Below are positions 52,611-64,000 of a DNA stretch of 64,000 bases, piece after piece. Source of the DNA: Theropithecus gelada (Eukaryota > Chordata > Mammalia > Primates > Cercopithecidae); NCBI RefSeq assembly GCF_003255815.1, contig NC_037686.1:62906125-62970124 (forward strand), in the 5' to 3' direction. A program made the translations under genes and the position numbers. Position 1 is the first letter of the stretch. Every line of letters starts with the position of its first letter. The notes beneath the pieces are model-generated. The model did not search any database. It saw nothing but the letters and a program-made list of their open reading frames with translations, and had not been told where the DNA came from.

Positions 52611-55012
52611 CAAATCCTGCTTATAAAAACCAAAAAAAAAATTGTCTTCAGTGTGTTTGTAAGCAGATTTGGTAACTAAAGAAGGTTTCTAAATTATGCT
52701 TCAGTGTAAAATAAGCAGCTAAAACTAAGAAAGTCCCTTTGAAATCACTGAAAATAGCAAAGTCATTTGCCATATCCAAGTAGAATTTCAGTGTAAAAAA
52801 CAATTTCTGTCATATAAGCAAAAATGCATCAATGTACAAAAGTGATTTTCTTTGTATCTGCCTTACAGAAACAAGTGATTTCACTGGACACTTTAACACT
52901 TTCTGAAAGTTAATTCAGAACTTGAATATTGTATTTGTCAAAATGATCTTATAATAGTTTCATCATCTTCCCTCAAAAGCAGTACTGGTGCCAAAACAGT
53001 TTATTTAATTGTTTTTAAAAAGGTACTAAGGGAGAAAATAAGGATTGTAGTGTGAAAAAAATAAAGTGCAAGTCTAGCCACGTTTTGAAAATTTGGAAAA
53101 ATACAAGATATGAAGGGTTTCTAAGAGATTCTAAGTTCCATGTGTTCATTTTAATAAATAATACCTTTCTCTATATGCCCAAGAGCAGGAAAGCTTTGGC
53201 ATGCTTCTTAATTTGTAATAATTAATTCTAACCAAATTATAACAAGAAGTTTAAATTATTTCAACTAATAGATTCACAATTCAAATGGATTATGTACAAT
53301 ATACTTTAAAAAAAGAAAGCTCAGAAAGTTCCTCTGAAGGAATGAGCAGAAGATAGACGATTCTTGCATGACTAACTGAAGGACCACTTAAAGAGACAGA
53401 TTATCATCACAACATAGTCACAGTCCCTGTGCCGTCCTGTGTGTAACCTAAGTGCACAAATTTCCAAGAGCTTGTCTCATTTGTATTTTCCTCCTGACTA
53501 AATATACAAGGTTGTTAAGACTCTGGATAATCCACAGGTAGCTGAAATTTATTTAAACAGAGTATAACATTTTCTTTCTCTCTCCACCATCACACAAACT
53601 GCCACCTCCTCAAGTTTTCCTGGAGTCACCATGCTGCAGGTATTTATGTGTCCTATCAGTGATGCCTATGTCAAAACTATTTTTCTTTTAGAAAGTCTTT
53701 TGGATCCATCCCTGCTTAAACTGTTCTCTGTCTACTCTTCCTTCTATAAAACAATTTTAACTACCACCAAATGAGTGTCAACAGGTTATTTCTGTCATAT
53801 CAGTTGTCATGTTTCATGCCATTCCATGCTGCTGAAATATCGTTATGTCTTTATCTTTATGGCTATTATATCTTACCTCTTCAAACCCAAAAATCAATTC
53901 AGCTTTCTTAACTAACTCCTATCTGATTAGACAGGTCTTCAAACTTTAGCTTTCCATCCTACATTCTACTCCAAACAACCTCTTGCATTTTCTGGATGTT
54001 AATGCCTTCAGTACACACAACTTCACATTTAGTTACTTTCTAAAGCATACATATTTAAGTATGCTTTATGTTCTCAAGTAGACTTTCGTCATTTGTTAAG
54101 TGGTCACTGAATCCTAAAGAATATCTGAATCTTTTCAGCCCCTTGAAAATGTCTGTATGCACATAAAGGAGAAGGCGATAATATTTGAAAGCCCATTTCA
54201 GTTGCCACGTTCTACACAAAATCACTTTTCATTTCATCATTCCTTCTAAAGAAACCTCACTGTCCCTTGACTAGACCATCTTTTATGGGATCAATCAGAT
54301 CTGGCTTTAGAGTGAAGGAAGAAGCAAACATACTTCTGTACTCAAAAGAATGGTCTACCAGTTACCATGCTAGGAACTTGAACAAGCATCCACTCCATGG
54401 AGTGCCCTAATTTCCATGCCCTAATTTCCTCTTTTGCAAAATAGTGGCAATGCTTTTCAGTTTTTTTAAGACTATGAAGTGTAAAAATTCTCTTTAAATG
54501 TTTAGAAAAACTAAAATCAGTTTTCTTTAAATCTGTGCTCCAGAAAAAGTTTGAAAGTATCACATATTTCACAAAGAAAGGCTCAAAAAGAAATTACATT
54601 TCCCACATATTTTATTTTGACAATTGATAAATTAAAAAAAAATACATAGTTCTGCTTAGGAACAACAGAAAAGACCAAATTTTGGTCATAAAGCTGTTGC
54701 TGCACGCAGGTGTGTAAGAGGCACAAACGCTATCCATCTTGGATATAAATGTGATTTCAAGAAGAAAAACAACACCTAATGGCTGAATCCTCCTACCCCA
54801 GAGGAAGAGAACACCGAGTTCGATAGAGGCCACTCCTGAGGAAGCATTTACAAGGGCGATGCCCCCAAGCTAACAATGACACTCTGCTTACTCTATCTGC
54901 AGTTGATAAAACATACGGGACCCAACAATCCTTACAAAGCTTGCCAAACAACTGAACTAATATACATTAGGTAACAGCACGGAAGTCCCTAACTTGGCAT
55001 TAAGAGCACAAA
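52611..55012. other. RTTN intron, no assignable feature
   Basis: Mostly AT-rich unique sequence. Its last few hundred bases may include the 5' untranslated part of the retrocopy that follows. Confidence 0.4.
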
Positions 55013-55687
55013 ATGGATAGTGACCCAGAAGCAGCATGCTGGATGACACGACCCAAATCAGAACCTGCGCATCTTCGCCTCCCGCCTGTACTACCACTGG
55101 CGCCCGAACTATCAGGAGGGGCTGCTGCTTCTGTGTGGATCCCAGGTCCCAGTGGAGGTCATGGGCCTCCCAGTGACTGCTGGGAAAACTTTGTGGACCA
55201 CAAGGAACCGCCTTCCTTCAACCCCTCTGAGAAGTTAGAGGAGCTAGATAAAAACAGCCAAGCCATAAAGCGACGGCTTGAAAGGATAAAGTCCCGGAGT
55301 GTGGATGTTTTAGAGAATGGCTTAAGAAGTTTGCAGCTTGGACCCGTAACCCCCTCATCGTCAACACACAACTCAAGATGACTTTCCCTGGGGCATGTCA
55401 GTTGCCTCATAACCTGCTGGTCCTGTGGGCGAGCACCAAGCTCCACAGTGCCAGTTCCTTGCCCCAAACCTGGCCCCATCCAAGTACAGAAGACCTTTCT
55501 TTCCTCCTTTTGCCGTCTGTTCTAAGTGGGTTAATAATTTTATAATTGAAAAAATAAAGATAATTTTAAAGTCTGTAAATCTGGCCAGATACGGTGGCTC
55601 ATGCCTGGAATCCTAGCACTTTGGGAGGCTGAGGTGCTCAACCAATAAATTTCTATTGTTTATGAATCAAAAAAAAAAAAAAAAAAA
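55013..55687 (+). pseudogene. Processed retrocopy of an unidentified gene, with a 122-codon open frame
   Basis: I do not recognise the parent. An open frame at 55013-55381 starts in a fair context (ACAAAATGG) and encodes 122 residues. The N-terminal half is rich in Pro, Ala and Gly. The C-terminal half has a charged, probably helical segment (PSEKLEELDKNSQAIKRRLE, RIKSRSVDVLENGLRSLQ) and a Ser/Thr-rich end. An intronless 3' part follows with AATAAA near 55554, a short Alu head fragment (55584-55636), a second AATAAA near 55643 and a 19-base A run ending at 55687. GC content is well above the surroundings. These traits indicate reverse-transcribed mRNA in the RTTN intron, antisense to RTTN. 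No target duplication was found, so the 5' end is open; true expression is unlikely but not excluded. Confidence 0.7.
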
Positions 55688-57470
55688 GATGATGCTTTCC
55701 TTGGAAAGACAAAATGGAAAAACCAGTCAACCAACCAATAAAATATTGCATTTTTTTCCTCAATTCTGAGATACACAAAACAAAGATATAAATAAGTAGA
55801 TACGCTGATTAATAAGATTTACATCCACTCAACTCACACCTCAATTTGTAACTTCAACATTTTCTTATACATAAGAAAGTACGACTTGGTCTAAGTACTG
55901 ACAGCTTTGGTTTAAAGTAATAATGTCATAATGAAAACACTCTCCAGATTTTTCTCCTGTTGGGACAAAGATACACATCATCTTGGGCATGGTAAAGAAA
56001 ATATAACAACTAGTAGAAATAGGGTACTAAGACTATTTTTGTAAATAAAAGTCACCCACTCTAAAAATTCTGTTTGAAACCCCCCAAAAAAGAAAGTAAA
56101 AAGTAGACTCTGTAAAAATTCTAACAGAATATAATAGTCTTTAAGGAAAATAATAAGAAATAAATTTTACACATATTACAAAATTCTTAAAAAAAAAACA
56201 ACAAAAGAGTCCATTGGTATATATTTCTAAAAGTCTGTGTTACATCCAAACACAAACAAGTTAAAGACCTTAACTTTAATTGGGGTGCTTCTTTCTTTAA
56301 TAATGACAATAAATAACATATTTCCAAATTTTCTCAGAGAATCTAGTATTCTAACCTGTAAGATTTACGTATTATTATAAAATAGAGAAATTCAAAAGGT
56401 TGATATGCTTTTGCTTTTTGTATTTAGGTTTTCTTGTATAGGATAAATACAAATTGAGTGCTAACCACAAAACAGCTAAGATAACTCAAAGTTAATTACA
56501 GCAATTATTGTTTACTGAGTACCTACTAGAAGCAAAAAACTGAAGTAGGTATCAAAATTTCAAGGCTAGTCTATAGCCCTTTTGACAAATAGGCTAACCA
56601 AACAAAATTTACTTTTAAGCACACATTCATGCTGTCCTCCTATGAACTAAATAACCAATTAATAAAATTCACTCTGGCATTTATCATATTATTGCTCTTG
56701 TTGAGACAAAGGTACACACTATCTCCACCTTGGAAAGGAAAGCATGACATCTAGTGGAACTCGGGTAATTATCTTACTTTTCCATATGAAGGTCCAATGT
56801 AGCACTAAACACAAATACTTCTCTTGAATCTAGGGGAAAAAAGACTTAAAACTGTAGCAAAAAGTATCAGTCTTTTGAGAAACTAGGAGATAGATTAAAC
56901 ATAATCTTTACATTATAATGTCTGTATAATAATTATTATTCCCATATTATTTTTGTTCCTGGAAACAGGTGCATCAAAGCTTTGCCTTCCTGATATGTTG
57001 TATAACACAGTAATTATTCCAAAAAACACTTTAAAATTAAGGTAATGTTTCCCAGTTGAGAATAAATGATTCTGTATGTTTGTAAATAACTGAAACCTAG
57101 TATCAATCATTCCTTATAAATACCCAGTGTTTCAAACTTGTCTGCAAAAAAAGCAACTAATGCATGAATGAAAGGGGAAGGAAAGAAGGCATGCAGACAG
57201 GCATATATAAATGTCAGGTATTCCAGATAAACTTCTATGTGATGCAAGTATTTAGAAATGTGTTTAAAGTTGTCAGCACCACACTAGAATCATTTGAATG
57301 TTCTTCATATTGCCCTGCCCTTAGGCACAATTTCAGGGTAATCAACCATTTTTAATCATGTGGGATTTGTTCTCTTCTAATACTAATGATAAACACATTT
57401 TCACACTTTTGTACTATCAAAAAAGGTAGGAAAGAAAGGTTGAAAATTCTCAACTAAAGGGATACTCAGT
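55688..57470. other. RTTN intron, unique AT-rich sequence
   Basis: No gene or RNA was seen. A short stretch near 56500-56560 (TTTACTGAGTACCTACTAG) may be a MIR remnant. Confidence 0.4.
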
Positions 57471-57640
57471 GTAGCTATACTGGAGCAAGGCACACCCTGG
57501 TTCAAACTCCAGTTCTGCTCCCTATAGCACTAATGATCACAGAGTTTCTTTACTTCAGAGTGGCTTGAGCACACAGAAAAGCAAGATAAGTATCTATGAT
57601 GTACGGCTGGTGTGCAGGTTGAATACAATAATTTAGCAAA
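57470..57640 (+). repeat. MIR SINE fossil
   Basis: CCTGGTTCAAACTCCAGTTCTG matches the MIR head region, and the following sequence keeps MIR-like spacing with poor identity. Confidence 0.5.
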
Positions 57641-57770
57641 ACTCTGCAGGCAGCACTTCGAATAAATCACAGCTGTTATAACCTTACACTTTGTATTCTC
57701 TCTCCCACTACGCAAATTCAAATTTTTTCAGAGATTCAAAATGAAGGACTTATGCATTCTTTGCAAGTAC

Positions 57771-57859
57771 CGTTGTTTCTGAGGTGGAGAGAGAACTTGG
57801 ATCTCGATCCTGACATATCCTAGATGGGGCCCTCCAAAACTTGAATGAGTCATCTAAAC
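57771..57859 (-). CDS. RTTN: RTTN exon (2nd of 14)
   Basis: This 89-base exon starts in phase 1 and ends in phase 0. The acceptor is GTTGTTGCAG. The donor is the weak GTACTT, with consensus at positions 1-3 and 6 only. It encodes 30 residues counting the split glycine, starting LDDSFKFWRAPSRICQDRDP and ending in a Ser/Thr-rich stretch LSTSETT. The composition suggests a loop or linker between helical repeats rather than a repeat itself. The same frame runs open into both flanking introns, so the splice sites rather than stops set the ends; phase agreement with both neighbours supports them. Confidence 0.9.
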
Positions 57860-58044
57860 CTGCAACAACGAGAAAACTGTTAACATGGACACCCTCCTGG
57901 GAACTGTAACAATTAACTAAAAGAGTACTCATTACAGGACACCAATTCAAAACTAAAGAAAGAAAAAACTTATATGGATCTGGTTTCTGAGATAGACCAT
58001 TATTAAAAAAAAACAAAACCAAATCTAAGGAAAGAGGTTTTTTA

Positions 58045-58210
58045 ATGTACATAAGAATCACTGAGAGCTTGCTAAGGCAGCTGCTTCAGCCCCAGTCCCA
58101 GAGGCTCCAATACCCCAGCTCAGAGTGGAAGCCCTGAGCGTGCACTTCTAACAAGTTCACAGAAGAGGCCAATGCTGTTAGTTTAAGGGCCATGCTCTGA
58201 GTAACTGATT
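58045..58210 (+). repeat. MER5A hAT-Charlie fossil
   Basis: AGAATCACTGAGAGCTTGCT, GGCAGCTGCTTCAGCCCCAG and GTGCACTTCTAACAAGTTCAC follow MER5A in order. It lies within about 190 bp of the exon at 57771-57859, upstream in the transcript. Confidence 0.82.
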
Positions 58211-59224
58211 CAGAGATTCAGAGAAATCTAAACAATTAAGTGAGTCACTGTTCTAATAGGGATATTTAAAATGTTCAAAACTTCATCAAATCTCATTTTC
58301 TTGATTCCTCCAAGAACTAAACAGAAAAGTGAATCATAAATTCACACTTAACAATTTGGGGATAAAGGAACTTCATGTCTTCAACTTACTCTTAAATGGC
58401 TCAGAAGGAATATATATAGATCATACATATCTGTTTATTTATACACACACACACACGTGGTAGGATGTAAACACAGTAAAATGTTAAGATTTGAGAAATT
58501 TTTTGTACTATTCCTGAAGGTTTTCTGCAAGTTTGAAACTATGGCAAGATTCTAAAAAATTATTATAAAAATGAATTTAAAAATAAAAGCTATTTATATT
58601 ATTAAATTACTATTTATTATGAGATATAATTATTTTTATGTGCTCAGATCTTATACTTGGCAAATCTATGAGAACCTACAAACAAAAGGAATAAAAAGGT
58701 TTCAGGAAACTATTGTGACAAATAAGTAACATACTAAAATAAATAACTTTTTGATACATGAGCAAAATGAATTAGAACATGTAGTGGGAAAAAGTCTCAT
58801 TCATAAGAAGGATGAAAAAACTGTACATTGTCTAGAAGTGAAAGTTCCAAAAAAGTTTAAGACATTAATAGAGAAAGAAACTACAAAACTGTACTGATGG
58901 GCATAACGTAACTTATAAAATATTAATAAGATGTCAAAAATAATTTCCATGAAGAATTTATAATACAGAAAAATGCTTGCAGAATATTCAGTGAAAGAAA
59001 GAAATACAAAAATGTACATAAGATATAAACATAATCACATAAAACAAACAAAGGCTAGATAGAGAGAAAGACCGGAAGAAAACACCTCTCCGGGCGGTGG
59101 AACTGGAAATGAATGTTTTCCCCGTATACTTTCACTTTTCAAATTTTGAAAACAAATATATGTATTTTTAAGTTTTTAAAAGTTGCACATTACAAAAATA
59201 AAAATATAAAGGTATTGTACTTAC

Positions 59225-59414
59225 CATTTAAATCACTGCCTTCTAAATTTCTATCAAAAGCAGAAAAATTCAAATCAAACATACACCGTCCTAGGTAACA
59301 ATGTTTTACCATCTGATTCAAATGTTCATAAAAATGGCAATGATATAAAAGAGCCTGAAGGGCAGGTTTTCCAATGAGCGATAGGCCAGAGTCCTCATCA
59401 TGGACACAGGGCCC
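59225..59414 (-). CDS. RTTN: RTTN exon (1st of 14 in the window, transcript order)
   Basis: This 190-base exon starts in phase 0 and ends in phase 1. On the minus strand it is preceded by a strong pyrimidine tract ending CTACAG and followed by GTAAGT. It encodes 63 residues beginning GPCVHDEDSGLSLIGKPALQ and including the helical stretch ALLYHCHFYEHLNQMVKHCY, then an acidic tail near NLEGSDLN. The alternating hydrophobic pattern fits an armadillo/HEAT-type helical repeat. The final G joins GT of the next exon to make glycine. A young AluY begins only 68 bp upstream of the acceptor, at 59483. No further upstream exon could be supported between here and the window edge. Confidence 0.93.
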
Positions 59415-59482
59415 CTGTAGGAAAAGAAGGAAAGAAGAAGGAGACACTGATTTATCCAACAATTTCATTAAAAAGATCCATT

Positions 59483-59786
59483 GGCCGGGCGCGGTGGCTC
59501 AAGCCTGTAATCCCAGCACTTTGGGAGGCCGAGATGGGCGGATCACGAGGTCAGGAGATCGAGACCTTCCTGGCTAACACGGTGAAACCCCGTCTCTACT
59601 AAGAAATACAAAAAAAAAAATAGCCGGGCGTGGTGGCGGGCGCCTGTAGTCCCAGCTACTCGGGAGGCTGAGGCAGGAGAATGGCGGGAACCCGGGAGGC
59701 GGAGCTTGCAGTGAGCTGAGATCCGGCCACTGCACTCCAATCTGGGCGACAGCGCGAGACTCCGTCTCAAAACAAAACAAAACAAA
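59483..59786 (+). mobile_element. Young Old World monkey-type AluY close to an RTTN acceptor
   Basis: This is a full-length copy with the same lineage-typical bases as the one at 6488 (CTCAAGCCTG, GGCGGGAACCCGG, GATCCGGCCACTG). It is flanked by the perfect 13-bp duplication AAAAAGATCCATT at 59470-59482 and 59787-59799. It begins 68 bp from the last base of the exon ending at 59414, and lies antisense in the RTTN transcript. Confidence 0.96.
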
Positions 59787-60277
59787 AAAAAGATCCATTG
59801 TCTCCTCTTGAGAAAACGAATGGGTCCCAGATACTCCCATCTCCTTCCACTCTGTTTTTGTCCTTACAAAACAGAGTTTTTATAACTATAGCAGCCTGAC
59901 CTAGGACAAATTCTTCCATAATACTCTAGGTCTTTGCTGCCTAAACACTCCCGTGAAGGGACAAAGCTGATCTCTCTCTCGAGGGGCCATTTCATTTAAA
60001 ATGTTTCTATGGAATGATCAGCTTTAACCAAGAAATCATATACTTGAGCCAAAAACACAACAAAAGCAGTATTTTTCAACCTACATATAATAGTAAAATA
60101 ATAGATGTTAAAATATATGAAATAAGGTAGTTCATATATTATGTTCAGAATTATTTTTTATACCTATCACTAAGCCAGGTAAAATACAAAGGTCCATCAA
60201 TATCCATATGGCAAAACCTGCCACATTACTTCCCACTGAATTAATCCTGACAAGGAAAAAAACACACATGTACATAC

Positions 60278-60293
60278 ACACACACACACACAC
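60278..60293. repeat. (CA)n microsatellite
   Basis: A short CA run of about eight units lies next to an ACATGTACAT stretch. Confidence 0.75.
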
Positions 60294-60299
60294 GAACTG

Positions 60300-62039
60300 C
60301 CACCAGGAGGCTGAAAAGAATCTGCTATTACACAATTTTTCTCCTTGCATTTTTCCCAAACAATTTTTTGCACTGTCACTTACTACTTTTCCTGGAATAT
60401 CTAATAGCAAAAAGCAACCAATGAGGATAGGTTTGAAGTTTGCAAATAATCCTATCATCAGTTTATAAGTATTTCTGTTTTCTAGGAAATTATAATAAAG
60501 TTAAGATTTTAAAACAGGCCGTAAGAGAGAGCAAAGTAAGACAGCAAAGAAATCTAAGAGCCAACAGGAAAGATATGTTCAAAACATATTCCAAGTTGAC
60601 CTCTAACCATAAGATGTGTGTGTGTCTCTTCTCTCACCCTCCCCATCACCAAGAGAAGATGGATATTTTAACTTACTCTTCAGGAAGGTAAAGGAATTCA
60701 CAAGTTAAAGGCATAATTACACTAACAAGGTTATTTCTATTCACACTTCTTTTTAAGGACATTTATATACATCATTATAAATTAAACCTCTTACTTCAAT
60801 ATTCAATGTCTTTTATGACTAGGAAGTTGTTATTGCTGTGTTGTAATAAATCTACCAACACTGTCAGCTTACTCTTCCTAAACAGAGCAATTTATATAAG
60901 AAATAAGACTATTGTAAAGAACAGCCAGCACATGGTGGTCACTGTTGTTATTTTAAATGTAGAGGTCTAGAAGAATCAGGTAAAAGAGAGAGAAATACAA
61001 AGAGAATGGGGTTATGTGGCTCCTGTGTATTAACCAAGGTATATGTTACAGGTACTGGCGCCCTTTAATGCATTGCCTTGTTTTATTATATAGAATGAAG
61101 TATTCATCCAAAATCACAGAGTCAATCTTAACATTCACAGTTTTAAGAAATTCTATCTTTTAGGCAAGTTATAACATACTTAAAATGTATAAAACATGCC
61201 AAACACCCAAGAGATCTGCAATGAACTGCTTAACATCACAAATTAGAGCCCTCGTTGTAATAACACAGGGAAGGAATTAACAAGACAAGAATTGTAGTTT
61301 AACTAAGTTCACTAGCTTCACTCCATTTAAAAAGTTCAATAAATCAAAAGTGATTAATCAAAGTTGTACAAAAACTATTTTTCAAAATATATTTTATAAT
61401 GATACACAGAACCACTTAAAAATATTTTGCAATACAGATTATATAAAAGTACCCAATTTTTCTTACTTTTGCAAAATTAGGTCTACATGAATGCTTCCTC
61501 TATCAGTTACCACAACCCCAAATTTGCAAAAGTTTAATGAAGATAGAGAAGAGAATGTGAGCTGTATAAATCTTGAAAACAGAAAAAAACGAGCATTTAC
61601 AGCTCTCTGAGAGCTCTTAAATCTGCTGATTCTTTATTCTGTTCAAGGCCTACTGAGGCTGATGGCTACACCATCTGTTAGGAAGACAAGAGTTACAAAC
61701 CCACTGTCTTCTAAAATCCAACATTTCTTTAGTTTTTAAGTAGTTTAGAAGTGAGAAGTTATACATGTAAATATGATATTAGAAATTCTGTAATTATTCT
61801 CTAAATATGTAAAATTGTCACAGTCATAAAGAACCTAGTTCAATCATATTTTCCCTTCAATAAATTAAAAATTCATTTTCTAGTTCCTATTAATATAAAC
61901 ACAGACTTAGAAAATACAGATAACAAAGAAAGTCATAATAAGAGACACAAACATATAACTAAATCTATCTAATAAAGTTTAGAATCTGTTCTATTTTTCC
62001 TGTTTATAAATTATGGTAAAAATTATTTAGCCTACCAAG
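60300..62039. other. RTTN intron, no assignable feature
   Basis: AT-rich unique sequence. A donor-like GTAAGT in minus orientation near 60675 does not sit beside a convincing exon. Confidence 0.4.
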
Positions 62040-63080
62040 ATTGAAGAAGCTAATTTAGCTTATGAACAAAAGATTTAATATCATAGAAAATGGTACAAAA
62101 AGGTTTGATATGGAAATACAAAAGGAAATAGAGAAAATAAAATCACGAGGCCTAATAAGGGACTTATGATTTCTGGAAAGATAAAATACAACACAACAAA
62201 AGGAAAATTCATCTTAAAAGAAATAAATATGAAAAGATTTGACAGAGCCAAAAAATATACAGAAGATCCAAATCTTCAAATTATGGAGCTTAATAAATAT
62301 CAAGCAAGAAAAATGGAAAAAAAGATACATAATAAAAAAAAATTCTAAAACATTGAGGATAAAGAGATGATAATGAAAGAAAACATCAGCCATACAGAAG
62401 TAAAAAGAGATGAAAATTCAACTTCTCATCAATAGCACTGGATGCTAGAATACAGTGAAGCAAAATTCTTGGGAGGAATAATTTTCACCAAACATATGGT
62501 AACTAACCACACTCTCAATCCAGTGCAATTTAAAGATACTTTCAAATATGCAAGAACTTGTGATATTTCTCTCTCATGTACTTGTTACTAGGTACCAGTA
62601 CAATCATTTTGAGAATTATGACTAGGAAAAGAAGTTCTAACAGAAGAGAAAGGATGATTAAGAGCTTAGAAAAACTTAAGACATGAGACATGATATGGAC
62701 CCACAATATAAGAGAAAACAATCAGGAACCTCAAGGGAAAATAAATCACCCAAATCAATTTTTAAATTATATTTTTTATATATACATATACACACACATA
62801 TACACGTATATGTGTACATATAAATGTATACATACATACAAACACCAGAAAACTTTTCCTCCTAGTATTAGATGAGTTGGTCCTGGAAGTAGAGATAAGA
62901 AAGTGTAATCACAGTCCACTAAGTGGCTCTGTAGTGAGTTATGGTTTTCAACTTTTAGAAGCAACCTACAGATAAAACTGAGACTGCAGGTGAGAATGTA
63001 AACCTAATCAACCCTCACAAAGCAAAAGTAAAAATAAAACTATTAAAGATGAGTATTAGAATTGGAAGAGGAAAGACTGA
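62040..63080 (+). repeat. HAL1 LINE fossil
   Basis: TACAGTGAAGCAAAATTCTTGG and GGAGGAATAATTTTCACC, followed by TTTCAAATATGCAAGAACTT and ATGGACCCACAATATAAGAG, follow the ORF1-end region of HAL1. Purine-rich coding remnants lie upstream. The left and right limits are approximate and a simple repeat at 62767 interrupts it. Confidence 0.65.
62767..62842. repeat. TA/CA-rich microsatellite
   Basis: Mixed TATACA, CACACA and TACATA units occur in a 76-base block, including the near-palindrome TACACGTATATGTGTA. The length is probably variable. Confidence 0.75.
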
Positions 63081-63299
63081 AGAAAGGACAGGTACATCTC
63101 AGCCATGTCTTATTCATCTCCAAATGGGTTGGCGTCAAAAGATATGATGCGTGGGTAACAAAACCAGGAAGAGCAAGTGTGACCTGTGGAGAAATAAGAG
63201 CAGTAATACCACTATGGTACTGTGAGATACTGTGGTATCTGCAGGAAATTGTGTACATTAGCTAAATCCTTAGGTACTAAGTAGTATATGAATAAATAT

Positions 63300-64000
63300 A
63301 TTATTGCAAACATGCTATTTAGATATACAGAGGTAACTTCCTGAAGAATTAAAATCAGAGGTAAAACTGTCTCAGTGAATGGAGAGGGATACTGAATCTC
63401 ACTATAAGCTCTATTAGCTTTTTTAAACATATGTATTTATTAGTTGAAAAAAATGTTCTTCTAATAAGTTCAATTAGTGCATTCAAAATATTTTTGAACT
63501 GCTCAAAACAAAACCAAGTAATCTGAAATACGCACATATCACATAAAAACTATTTTATTTTTTATTTAACTAAGCATTAAGCCTGAATCCCCATTCTCTA
63601 CACTTATTAAGAGAGCTTTATAATGGAGCCAAGCCCAGGATATGCACAAAAGACGGGCAGACTCAAGCTTTCACAGATAACTAGTGGTTCAAGGGCCAGA
63701 ACAATGAAGTCTTTCATGCACACACTAGGCTTTGCTCCATACATCCATCAGTAATTGATGGGGTTATCTTCTAGCATAGTGGGGAAATTAGCACAATCAG
63801 GTCTAATCTCTGTCTCAAGATGCCTATATCGTCACTAGCCTTGCCCTCAGGTGAGTTCTGGGTCTGCCAGATCATCTGCTGAATTGCCAGGGAGAGCTGA
63901 GAAGGAAAGTAAGAAAGCTCTTCAAATTACCAGAATGCCATTATAAACACATTTACAAAGAAAACTGCAAATTAATTATGTCATATCAAGCTCCAATTGA
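63300..64000. other. RTTN intron, no assignable feature
   Basis: Nothing supported was seen up to the window edge. The next upstream RTTN exon is presumably beyond 64000. Confidence 0.4.

Noticed and set aside
53520..54300. Pyrimidine-rich stretch that might be another old LINE
   Set aside because: No ordered set of consensus landmarks could be matched.
60660..60710. Possible extra RTTN exon upstream of 59414, with a GTAAGT donor on the minus strand
   Set aside because: The short frame beside it ends in the wrong phase (2 instead of 0) and has no good acceptor, so it was not called.

Overview
This is vertebrate nuclear DNA from a primate. It is a 64 kb slice of one large, intron-rich gene on the minus strand, not a bacterial or viral segment, so the bacterial vocabulary of operons and ribosome binding sites does not apply. 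Two nearly undamaged AluY copies (6488-6807 and 59483-59786) carry sequence variants that I associate with young AluY subfamilies of Old World monkeys, such as GTGGCTCAAGCCTG, ATGGCGGGAACCCGG and GATCCGGCCACTG. The source is therefore most likely a cercopithecid (macaque, baboon, vervet or relative) rather than human or another ape.

The host gene is RTTN (rotatin), a large armadillo-type protein of centrioles and basal bodies. Reading down the minus strand from 59414 to 850, I find 14 exons. Each has a GT donor and an AG acceptor, and the reading frame passes through all 14 without a stop or phase conflict: 2047 coding bases, 682 codons plus one base. They encode the C-terminal third, roughly residues 1460-2140 if the protein has the human length of about 2226. 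The promoter and N-terminal exons lie beyond base 64000, and the last one or two exons lie below base 1.

Everything else is intron, mostly filled by dated transposon insertions. From 850 to 14596 six exons alternate with two old L2 LINE copies, an MST-type solo LTR and an inverted Alu pair. From 14597 to 31468 lies a single 16.9 kb intron holding two adjoining L1 elements, a HERV9-type LTR12 solo LTR inside the second L1, a three-armed Alu, a HAL1-like LINE with a 68-bp minisatellite, and a Tigger DNA transposon. From 31469 to 49512 seven exons are separated by a young 5'-truncated L1 with an apparent 3' transduction, several Alus, L2/MIR fossils and old L1 pieces. From 49513 to 64000 there are two more exons, an unidentified processed retrocopy with a 122-codon open frame, old L1 and MER5A pieces, the second young AluY only 68 bp from a splice acceptor, and a HAL1 fossil.

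I found no second functional gene, RNA gene, CRISPR array or new defence or mobile system. The points most worth a second look are the young AluY beside the 59225-59414 exon, the L1 3' transduction, the unidentified retrocopy, the LTR12 nested in an L1 5' region, and the run of eight A bases at the 13633 splice donor.
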